Source: Antedon mediterranea (Eukaryota; Echinodermata; Crinoidea; Comatulida; Antedonidae). From it: a DNA stretch of 64,000 nucleotides. Numbering within the stretch: the stretch's first letter is position 1; each line of letters opens with the position of its first letter. Under the pieces are notes generated by a model, which did no database searches, was not told the origin of the DNA, and saw nothing but the letters and a program-made list of their open reading frames with translations. The stretch lies in contig NC_092671.1 in assembly GCF_964355755.1 (NCBI RefSeq), forward strand, positions 18,626,001-18,690,000, read 5' to 3'. Positions 45,916 through 55,800 of the stretch are shown piece after piece. The position numbers and the translations under genes were made by a program.

Positions 45916-48249
45916 TCAAATATGATTTACCAATCTGTCCCGTGGACAGTTAGGTGACATGAGAGCAGTTTCCAGCCTAGTCCAAAATAAGGCCTGCCTT
46001 TCTGGATGTTTATGATGCCATCGTATATATGTTTTCTCCTTAAGAGTTTTGTGTAAAAGAGTTGGCATGTCTTTTACTGACACCTTTTCAAGAAGCAGTA
46101 CAATCAAGATATTCTCATGATTGTCAAACATCCGCATACGTGCCATCTCAAGCTCAAAATTACACCATTCACTCTCTGCAAAGCTTTTCGAAACTACCAA
46201 TACTACTTTTTGGCTGTTTTTTATAGCGTTTACAATATTGTTTGCAATACTATCTCCTCCAAGAAAATCTCGGTAATCAACGCATATTTTAAAATTACGT
46301 TGGGTCTCTAATGCAGGATGTAACACATTGAGAACCCAATTTTGATCTTTGCTGTTGTAAGCTATAAACGCATCATAGGGTTTATCTGCATTAGGTGGTC
46401 CTTCAATTGCAAATTGTTCGTATTGTTTATGAAGACGTCGTTGTTGAATCCAGAGCTGTACATCAGATCTCATGTAAAATAACAGACAAACTCCGATTGC
46501 CAAAAAGGTAGCCACGGCTAAACAAGTAAGTACTATTACCACAACTTTTTTACACGCTAACTTTCCAATATCTATTGTTTCAAGAGACTGAAGATGGGTT
46601 GAACTTACGTTAAGGCATTCCATATCAATGTGTGCTTTAGTTTCCTCCATCCAATGCTTAAGCCACACTATATTGCAAGTACACTTAAAAGTATTGTTTT
46701 TTAGATTTAGATAAGATACCTTTTCAAGTTTTGCTAATCCGGTGTTTCTTGAAACAGTAGAAAGACGATTATTACTAAAATCGATATAACGTAGTTTTTT
46801 GTGTGAATTTGAAAATACATTTTTTTGTATTTTTTCGATTCCGTTAGAGGATAAATTTAGAAGAATAAGCGACGAAAGATCTTTGAAAGTTGTTTTAAAT
46901 ACTTCCGTTAAATTGTTTGAGGACATAAGAATTTTGTTTAGCTTGTTATTGTTTATAAAGATGTCTTTCTCAATTGTAGATATTCCGCAATGTGATACAT
47001 CTAACTTTTCCAGAGATGACAGATCGGCAAACCATGTTTTACACATCTTATGAAGTTTGCTGTTTGCACGTAGAGAAAAAAAACTCAGCTTTCTTAAACC
47101 ATGAAATGCATCGTCTGAAATGTTTTCACCAACCAATTCGTTATTAGCCAAGTCTAATTTTTCCAACAACTGAAGCTCTTTAAATGTGTTTTCATGTAAT
47201 GAATGTATATCATTACTGATTAGGTATAGTTCACGTAGATTCATGTACTTGGAAAATGTGTAAACCTCGAGTGATTTTATACCACAGTATGAAATATTCA
47301 ATATGTCTAAGTTCTCCAAACCTTGAAACCAGTAATTTTGCAGTCTACCTAAGTACGTGTTGTGAGATAAATCGAGAAATTTTAGTTTTCTTAAACCAAG
47401 AAATGAATCAACTTCGATCGTTTGAATCCCACAATATGACACATCCAATATTTCTAGGGATAAAAGATCGGCAAACCATTTTTCACGTATCTTTATAAGT
47501 TTAGGGTTTCCACGTAGAGAAAAAACTTTCAGACTTTTTAAACCTCGAAATGCCTCATCGGAAATGTCTTCACCAACTAATTGATTATAAGAAAATTGAA
47601 GTTTTTCTAAAAGAATAACGGTGCTAAATGTGTTCGCGTGTAAAACATGTATTGGATTAAGTGCCAGATCAATTGATTTCAACTGTTTTAGATACTTAAA
47701 AGTGTTCTCTCCAAGACTGTAAATTTTACAAGACGATATATCTAATATTTCCAGAGACACAAGATCCTTAAACCAGTAATAGTTTAACTCAATCAGATCG
47801 TTATTGGATAGATCCAACTTCTTTAGTTTCGACAAACCTCGAAACGCATCCATTTCAATGTATCCAGATGTTAGAAAGTTACTAGACATTTTCAAAATGT
47901 ATAGATCTTGCCTTGTTATAAAGGAATTGTTCCTTATAGATTTAATATCGTTCATATCTAAGTAATAAACATTAGCATCAGTTGGAACCTTACTTTGTGA
48001 TGGAATAGCTTGTAATTGTTTATTCTTGCAGTTCACGACATGGCTATACACGTTGTTGTTGTTGTTGTTGGTTGGGCAATATGTGCAATTACATTGCTCT
48101 GGGCATCGTAGTTCACTTACAGGCTGTGTTCTTGCATACGGCTTTTCCTTGTAACATGCCGGCACTTGATATTCACAAGAAGACTCAAGAAGAACAGAAC
48201 TCAAGAACTCAAGAATATACAGACACAATATCTTAAGATTCATCTTCAT
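45916..48249 (-). CDS. Toll-like receptor (LRR-TM-TIR), intronless
   Basis: 777 aa in one exon, starting at ATG 48249 (MKMNLKILCLYILEFL). Leader, a cysteine-rich LRRNT-like segment (about 45-75), about 18 leucine-rich repeats, an LRRCT (CTCNIVWLKHWMEETKAHID then MEC and LAC, about 520-566), a membrane span (about 569-593) and a TIR domain (about 622-764). Box 1 is YDAFIAYN, the BB loop is YRDFLGGDSI and box 3 includes FW. TLRs sense microbial products and signal through MyD88/TRIF-type adaptors. The single LRRCT is the vertebrate-like arrangement. Oddities: the conserved BB-loop proline (RDxxPG) is Gly664, and a 148-residue block of LRRs is duplicated. Codons for Asn6 (near residue 62) form a TTG microsatellite on the plus strand. 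Confidence 0.95.
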   Translation of the reverse strand: MKMNLKILCLYILEFLSSVLLESSCEYQVPACYKEKPYARTQPVSELRCPEQCNCTYCPTNNNNNNVYSHVVNCKNKQLQAIPSQSKVPTDANVYYLDMNDIKSIRNNSFITRQDLYILKMSSNFLTSGYIEMDAFRGLSKLKKLDLSNNDLIELNYYWFKDLVSLEILDISSCKIYSLGENTFKYLKQLKSIDLALNPIHVLHANTFSTVILLEKLQFSYNQLVGEDISDEAFRGLKSLKVFSLRGNPKLIKIREKWFADLLSLEILDVSYCGIQTIEVDSFLGLRKLKFLDLSHNTYLGRLQNYWFQGLENLDILNISYCGIKSLEVYTFSKYMNLRELYLISNDIHSLHENTFKELQLLEKLDLANNELVGENISDDAFHGLRKLSFFSLRANSKLHKMCKTWFADLSSLEKLDVSHCGISTIEKDIFINNNKLNKILMSSNNLTEVFKTTFKDLSSLILLNLSSNGIEKIQKNVFSNSHKKLRYIDFSNNRLSTVSRNTGLAKLEKVSYLNLKNNTFKCTCNIVWLKHWMEETKAHIDMECLNVSSTHLQSLETIDIGKLACKKVVVIVLTCLAVATFLAIGVCLLFYMRSDVQLWIQQRRLHKQYEQFAIEGPPNADKPYDAFIAYNSKDQNWVLNVLHPALETQRNFKICVDYRDFLGGDSIANNIVNAIKNSQKVVLVVSKSFAESEWCNFELEMARMRMFDNHENILIVLLLEKVSVKDMPTLLHKTLKEKTYIRWHHKHPERQALFWTRLETALMSPNCPRDRLVNHI

Positions 48250-50087
48250 GAGCACGTTCAGACTGCAAATAATGCAACAATATTCTAATAATCATTTGCA
48301 ATTTGGAAGGTTTTTTTTGTTCTGTTCTGTTATAAATCAGCTAATGCTTTTATGTATATAGGCATACTAAAATGATTTAGAACAAACAACAACAAATTAT
48401 TTAGTAATAGGCTTACCTGTTGATTTTGTTATTCCTTGCAGTCCTAAAGTTTCAGAAGACGTGTATAGTTCATTCATGATAAGAATTAAAGACAAAACAG
48501 GGCCTTATGCAAAACCTTAGTGTTATTCAATTTATTGTCACGAGGTAGCATATTATTTTAAATACAATACTTCAGGGTAAAATCCGTTAATGACGTAATC
48601 TACTATTTCTATCAATAGAAAAACAAATACATAATCGTTTAATGCACTATATACCTTACTTGAATACTATACAACAAATATATATTATATATATTTATAT
48701 CGTTAGATATCTTGATAAGATTACAATTAGATAAAATTCTATAAATACAGTAAAGCATTATCCTCTGGCATTAGAAGGGCATAGAGCGACCCAATGTGTG
48801 TTTCCGGTCGCCAAACTATCACGGTAAAGCCGGTACTCGAGGAAGATATACGCTATGGTTTGGAAACTATTATTATGCCGTGACATGTTTGTATCATTTG
48901 TGTTACTAACCCTTATCTATATTATAAGAGAGAGTGTGTGCGTTAATTCGTTGTACACATAGGATATCAAAATGACTGGAAATGTACTGAGAAGGTTTAA
49001 ATGACATTTGAACCGCGCTAGGGCATGGGAGGTGGTAGTAATGGGGTATCAAAAGGAATTTGTACTGGTAAGGTTTTAAACTACAAACCCGTCCTGGAGT
49101 TGGGGCGGGAGTTACACGCTTTGGAATCATTTACAATTTATAAGAAAGGTAAAAGAAATTTATAAATTAGGAATATGTATAAATCCTAAGGCAAATTACT
49201 GGAGTGGCTGGATCTCAATGGAGATACAAAAAAAAAGCGAAAAGCTAAATCAAAACGAAAGTAAACAGCCAGAAAAGTTGGCAGAGCTTTCGGGCAACAC
49301 TAGCCCTTCATCAGTGCAAGTGAAGGAATTTGGATAACGTCATAGTATAAAGCTGGCAAGGGCTTATATATGTATCATTTAAAAATGTATCTGCTGTAGC
49401 TAACTTCTTTGGTAATGCCTATATTATATATCAAACACGGAGGATGGCACTTGGTACTTGGTTTGTTTCCTCCTGAATCTTCCAGGAGGGAAATTAACTA
49501 GGAGGTCTCAGTGAAGTGGTGGTACTGTTTAATTGGTTTTGACAAGGTGCTTGCTAAAATCTTTGTTTGCATGTTTAGTTACGTTAACAATAGACTGCGA
49601 TAGGGTATTCCATGTTCTAATAGATAATAGGGAGGGAAAAAAGATTGCTGGTAGACTGCGGATGAAGTTTGTGGAACTATTAACTGTTTGCTGTGTCTTC
49701 TTCTGGCCCTTTGACTTTTTAGTTTCAGGATCTCTGTACTGTCTTTGCATATAGTAATATCTTGGTTGATAATTTTAAAAGGCCAACTTATTAGCACAAC
49801 CTATGTACTACCTTAAAGGTAAAGGAACACTAGTATTACTATATTTGAAAACCCCGTCTGAAAGTAATATAAGGCCTACTATTTATATCTTTAAAAACAG
49901 GTCTAAACCGCTATCATTTAGAAATTATTTATTTTCTATCCTGCTAATTTATTGTTGTTAGCAATCTCGACTCGTGATGTTTCAAGCATTACGGATATTG
50001 ATTATCGTTATTACTTCCTTCACAGAACAGTGTTGTTATTTTAGTTAGTTCAGTTTACTTACAGTTATAGACCTAATTTATAACAAT
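48250..50087. other. Divergent spacer between the TLR and receptor 5
   Basis: No exon is recognised; both flanking genes point away, so promoters of both lie here. About 49215-49345 (AGCTTTCGGGCAACACTAGC then CCTTCATCAG) resembles the 3' end of a retroelement. Confidence 0.4.
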
Positions 50088-51536
50088 ATGATACGAATAC
50101 AATTGTTCTTTCTACTTTTTAGTATTGTAAAACACGCCAAATTTGCAACGATTGCCAATGGACCAATGAACACTACTGAAATTAAAGGAGAGACAGTGGA
50201 GCTAAAATGTGATGCAGACTATGTATTCCGAAGCTCAAATGTCGTTTGGTTTCACAATAGCAGTGGTACAAAAATCAGCAAAAACTACGATGTGTTGTTT
50301 AATGAATCTACTAAATCGGAAAGATATTCAATCCAAAACAGTGGTGGGTATGCTAATAAAGTATATAACCTTCAAATAACGAACTTTTCATCAGAAGACG
50401 CAGGTTTGTACTCATGTTCTATAGTAAAGCAGAATGATGAGCAGATTGTTGATTCAACTTGGGCAGTGTTATCTATAAATCCTCCTGGCCACATGACACC
50501 ACCAACATCTTCCCTTACCTGCAGTATTGATACAATGGATGCAGAAATTGGTGATGAAATCATGATTACCTGTCAATGCGAAGGCGGTGACCCTCCACCT
50601 TTACTGAGCTTATTGATAGACGGAGAAGAAGAAACAGAATCAATTTATACACAAAACCAAGTTCATACCTTAACCAGAAGTATAAGCTTAACAGAAAATC
50701 ATATCGATGTGTTATTTAAGTGTAAGATGGTAAGCGCAGCACTTATCAGTCCAGGTTATTGTTCCATCAAGCCATTGCCAGTTGTTTCAATTGTTCCATT
50801 TCAACCATCTGTCAGAGAGAACGAAACCCTGGAATTAAGTTGCCAAACTACCAGTGATGTATTCAATCAAGAATTTGAATGGTTAATTGATAGGTTGTCT
50901 TGCAGAACTGTATCGCTTGATAACTCAAAAGTTTCAAACATCCTCATCATTTATAATGTACCAATGTCATTCAATGACTGCAGTGTAACTTGTGTAGTGA
51001 AATTAATTGGACGTGCTACTGTCACGATTAGAGTCATGTCTAGAATCGTGAAAACGACCGAGATGCCTGTTACACTTTCCACGATGTCCACTGATGAAAT
51101 GTATGGAAAAACTATTCCAATAGCCATTGAGTCTGTAATTGTTATTGCAAGTTGTTTAACTGTGTTTATACTTATAATGACAATTGTGTGTGTTCTCAGA
51201 CGAAAGATTAACAATAAAAAATTGTCCAACCAACAAAATGTTAATGTTCAATCAAAAAATGAGGATTTATATGTAGATACAACAAACGAAAATATTCCCA
51301 ATAATCTAGAAAACACTTCGCCAGTTTCTCCAGAGTCAACTAATTCAGAGGACCAATCACTTTGCAGCGGTATCGTATACGAAAACGTACAGTTAGACAA
51401 TGGCGATTCTGAAAATGCAGCTGCTGAATGTGCCCCTCTACGTAGATTAAACTATGTTGAATTGGATTTAAGGTCTTCTTCAGTAGTTCATAATAATACG
51501 CAACCTACGTTGTACTCGGATATTGTTTTATCTTAG
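50088..51536 (+). CDS. Intronless ITIM/ITSM-bearing Ig receptor 5
   Basis: 482 aa in one exon. Leader (1-20), V domain (C41, W54, DAGLYSC to C110), four-cysteine domain (C145, C162 with an extra C164, C212, C225), third Ig domain (C252, W265, C302), membrane span (about 344-370) and a short tail. Motifs: DLYVD (Y395), IVYENV (Y431, ITIM), LNYVELDL (Y456, ITIM) and TLYSDI (Y476, fits ITSM TxYxx(V/I)) four residues before the last Ser. Spacing between the last two is 20. The tail is the most compact of the family and keeps only the shared core. AATAAA at 51857-51862 follows. The ectodomain differs widely from receptors 2 and 3. Confidence 0.9.
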   Translation: MIRIQLFFLLFSIVKHAKFATIANGPMNTTEIKGETVELKCDADYVFRSSNVVWFHNSSGTKISKNYDVLFNESTKSERYSIQNSGGYANKVYNLQITNFSSEDAGLYSCSIVKQNDEQIVDSTWAVLSINPPGHMTPPTSSLTCSIDTMDAEIGDEIMITCQCEGGDPPPLLSLLIDGEEETESIYTQNQVHTLTRSISLTENHIDVLFKCKMVSAALISPGYCSIKPLPVVSIVPFQPSVRENETLELSCQTTSDVFNQEFEWLIDRLSCRTVSLDNSKVSNILIIYNVPMSFNDCSVTCVVKLIGRATVTIRVMSRIVKTTEMPVTLSTMSTDEMYGKTIPIAIESVIVIASCLTVFILIMTIVCVLRRKINNKKLSNQQNVNVQSKNEDLYVDTTNENIPNNLENTSPVSPESTNSEDQSLCSGIVYENVQLDNGDSENAAAECAPLRRLNYVELDLRSSSVVHNNTQPTLYSDIVLS

Positions 51537-52873
51537 TTACTTATTTTTCTATAAGGCCTACCTGGTCTGTAAGGTTATGCTTAAAACGTCTGATTCTGTA
51601 ACGTCTCGGATATGTTCCCTAACAGTCTTTAACATTTCAAATAGATCAACATACAGTTTTTATTCTTTGAAGACGACTATATTATTGTTTCGTCGTGAGG
51701 TGGTTTCCCGATTAATCGTACGATCAAAACGGTACTGGGTATGATCAACTAGCGTTCGTGTTCCCACCTAATCATCCATTCATAGAAGTACTGATGAAGA
51801 TATCAATCTGTGGCGACAATAGAATGGACCCGAGACTTGGCTATCTTCGACTTTTAAATAAAGAAATTCCCATTTACTGTAGTTATATTCAATATTTATT
51901 ATATCGATAGAAAAATAAATGTACTGACAAATACTTGTACTAACATTCTAAACGTAAGTAAACTTTCACCGTAAATATGACAAGACATTTTTTAGAAACC
52001 TTTAATTTTAAAACATTGAAGGCCTGATTATAAGTAAATCAATGTTACATTATAGTATGATTGTGTATAATCAGCTATAACTATGTTATATTTGTATTCT
52101 GATTAATTATGTAACTTCTTTATAATCAGTTTTGACATGTGTGAAACAATGTTATATTTGTATTCTGATTTATGTGACCGTCTCTGAATACGTGTGAAAC
52201 GATGTTTTATTTTGACTTTTGTAACGTCTTTATAATCGCAAAGGAAGCCTATCGTATCAATAAATTGACTCAACACTTTGATGATAATATAAACCTTTTT
52301 ACTATTACTACTATTCAGGTTACTATAATTATATATTTTTATAATTGATATGATAATGTCATCATTTTCTTAATAAGTTTAAGTATAATCATAACATTAT
52401 GAATAAATCTGTATTAATTCAATATTTTGAATACAATATATTAATTACCTCAATAAGTTGCCCTTTTTTAGATTGTACAGTTTTTATTGCTTTTTTTTTT
52501 TGTATTTTTTGCTCCTGGACATCAAGTTTATACGCCCTTTATACATCTTGTTAACACCCTTTTTCATTATCTCTATTATTCCATATTGTAATTAAATATG
52601 TTGATGAGTACATTTGAATTGAATTAAATTGGTTTTTAAAATGCTCAAGTCTGTAGGCCACCTGATCATCAAAACAAACTTATCACCTCAACTATTTTAC
52701 CAAAAACCCAAACGTTTAAAATTTATTTTCTAATAATTAGTAAATGGTGCCACGATTAAGCACGTATGCTGAACAATCTGTTTGTTGTAAAAATAACTAA
52801 AGTGCGGCTATTTGTTTTGTTATAATTTATAAATATTTGGTTCCCATAGTTTCTGTAAGTAAGTTTTAATGAG
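51537..52873. other. 3' UTR of receptor 5 and convergent spacer to ACE
   Basis: No exon. Poly(A) signals: AATAAA at 51857-51862 (plus) and TTTATT at 52722-52727 (minus, for ACE). A degenerate tandem repeat lies at 52066-52250. Confidence 0.45.
52066..52250 (+). repeat. Degenerate ~75-bp tandem repeat
   Basis: TATGTTATATTTGTATTCTG, AATGTTATATTTGTATTCTG and GATGTTTTATTTTGACTTTT recur with TCTTTATAATC blocks and GTGTGAAAC between them. Confidence 0.55.
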
Positions 52874-55800
52874 TTATTCCCACCCAATCGTTTCCCCTTC
52901 GTTTTGTTCTTTAAGCCATTCAAATAATGGTTCAAAATAACTTTTAATTGCAGATGTATCAATTCTTCTCTGTCCAGTAATTTCTTGCATAGCATCCTGC
53001 CATGGTCGACTTGCGCCCATACGTAACATAGCACTATAAATAGAACACATATTTTAAAGTTACAGACCACGTCTATACATACTATTCAAAGAAGAATGTG
53101 TAAGATTGAATGATTTCATTATACGATAGTCAATTTTTTGACGGATCACCAATCGGGTAGCCATCCAATACTTCCCAGAACTTGTGTGTGCAATCAAGAT
53201 AATTGGGAATGTGATTGTACTCTGGATGGTATGGAAATCATGTTATTTTATTTAACTTGGTTTAATAATGAGCTTAAACTTTGAAGGATACAGATGTGGT
53301 ATACAATAGTAGATAAAAAGCCATAATGTGAATATTTGTATTTCGTATTACAAAATATAATAAATATTAACATTTTGATGACCTGACCTTCGATATGACG
53401 TAATGTTTTATAAATATATACACATGATATAAAAGTTTAAAATTAAATTTAATTAATTAAAGTGCCTCATATATAGTTATTAATAATCCAAATTGTTTTC
53501 TTTTAACACAACCCGTTTTTCTTTTAAATAAGTTTTGATTTACCGCTATTTGCAATAACTTACCCTAGTTTATCTCCAGCCTCTTTTGATTGGTAAATAT
53601 TACATCGATGGATGGGTCCCTCGTGGTGTTTTGCTTTACACAAGGCTTCATGAAATTGAAATTGAATTAAGAAGCTCACAAAATATCTGAAACAAACATT
53701 GGTGGAAATAAGTTACTTTCGGGTTATTGTGTTTTATAAACGACTGAACAAAAATAGATTTGAGCCTATAAAATATCTAGAAAATCAAGTTTTGGACATG
53801 TTTTATAAAGAATTGGAAAATATTTACAGTTAAGAATAACAGGCTTTATTTACACTGGGGCTACTAAATAAGAAAATCGCAATCAATCTCTATGTCATCC
53901 CTCGACCAAATGATACTTTTTTTTGGTTTGTAAATGAAGGCCTACATATGTTTCATTTTCATCGAAATAAACGATAAACTGAATTGAATTGTGAACGTAC
54001 CTTATATATGGAGTTCCTGATGGTATATGGTATTTTGCGCCAGGGTCAAAATCAGCAGCTGTTCTTTCAACCGGTGCTTCAATTCCTTGATATTTTGTCC
54101 TTAAAATATTTTAATTCACAAAATATTTACACACTTCCATTGATAAATTAACAAATGACACAATATCAACTGATGTTAACAAAGTAATTACATTACACTA
54201 TTCACTGTAGAATGGGAATGACCCACTAAAATTGAATTGCAGCCCAATAAAAAGGATTTTAAAAGTTGTAATAATGTAACAATAACCTGTGATTACCCAT
54301 GTATTTCAAAACTTTTACGAAGTGGTAACACAATTAAGGCGCTATAACGAAGACAATACTAGATCATACTATTATTTATTTTTGTTAGTTTATCATTATG
54401 AAATTGCATATTATTTCACAGGCACTTGTCATAGGGATTTAGTTTTGTGTTTCATTACTTTGAAGTTGTTTGTTTGTTGTTGTTGATTGGCAATAAAGAA
54501 TAAGAATTATAGGCCTATGTCAGTTTTATTGTAGAAATAAATTGAAATTGAAACTCTTTGGATCATGTGCACATCCCCAACCAAAAAATTCGATAGAGGA
54601 CGCTGCATAAACTTTTTTAAAGCTTAGATACAGGTATGAATTTTAAATATAATATCTGGTTAAATGTACATAAATCAAATATTTGTATCAGAAATCAAGA
54701 CGAAAAAACATGAGTTTCCCTTAATTTGGTAAAATACAAAATTTGGCAAAAATCTGCCATAAAAATCAGGAAGAATTTTTTTCAGTAGTTAGGTAGTTTA
54801 ACCTAATGTAATAACATGTCTGGTGACTCCCTAGAAGGTGAAAAAAGATAGTGGATATACGTTGGATAATTTTTGCTATAGAATGAAAATAAAAATCTGA
54901 AGTTGAATAAAAATACCAGAAATGTAAAATTTAAGTTATATTACCTATATTCAGTCTTCTGATTAATTTTCATAGCTTTTTAAAATGCCTCTCTATTTAC
55001 AAAATTTGTGTACAAAAGAATAGAGATTTTACTGTGTAATTTTAACTTTCTGATAAAAAAAGTGCTTATTTTCAACAAGCTCGTGTAACACAAATAAAAT
55101 CCCAAAAATTATGAAACATAGGGGAAACTATAGATCGATAATTATTGGAATGTATGATCAATAGAAATGTTTTGCCCGCACCGGGTCTTGTATGAATGTG
55201 TTTGTTAAAAGGAAGGCTTCCGCGATTTGGAAATTCTATAAACATTACAGTAAACAAAAATAAGCATCACCCTATCAATTCTTATTGATGGTTATAGTAG
55301 AAAGCAATAGCATAACCTCGCCGGAAAATAAATGTAAAATATGTACTCATCTAAAGATGTAAGCCTACCTGAGCTCCCACCACTTGGAATTGTAATTTTC
55401 TGGAGTTGTTATGCCTCTGAAAACGTCCCATCGCCATTTATCAATCATAAAGCCAAATGGTAAAAACGCTACTTTGACAAGAGCTTGACGTAGAAGAAAG
55501 TCAATATCATGATCTGTAAAGGAAAAAAATATTTTCGTCGTACTTTCTATTTTTCCATTTATTTATTCGACAAGGAAGAGTAAAATTACACAGGCGGTTA
55601 AGTTGCGATACCCACTATCCACTATCCTGAAGTTTGTTCGTTAATTGTTATGCTTTATTTATCACCGAACATCAACGTTTCATTTCACTTTGTAATTGAC
55701 ACTTTGTAAATTGGATTCAATTATGACTATTTTCGTACGAACATACGGCGCTTAATTAGTAGAACACATAATGTGGATTTTAATTCAATCTGATTATATC

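Noticed and set aside
48906-49130. 74-codon minus-strand frame with PAPTPGR
   Set aside because: No homology, short, and in a divergent promoter spacer.
49529-49797. Overlapping open frames on both strands
   Set aside because: No recognised product; likely part of an old retroelement tail region.
52756-53070. Secreted-looking 104-codon frame on the minus strand
   Set aside because: It is the wrong frame over the last ACE exon (52874-53033), whose correct frame matches ACE residue by residue.
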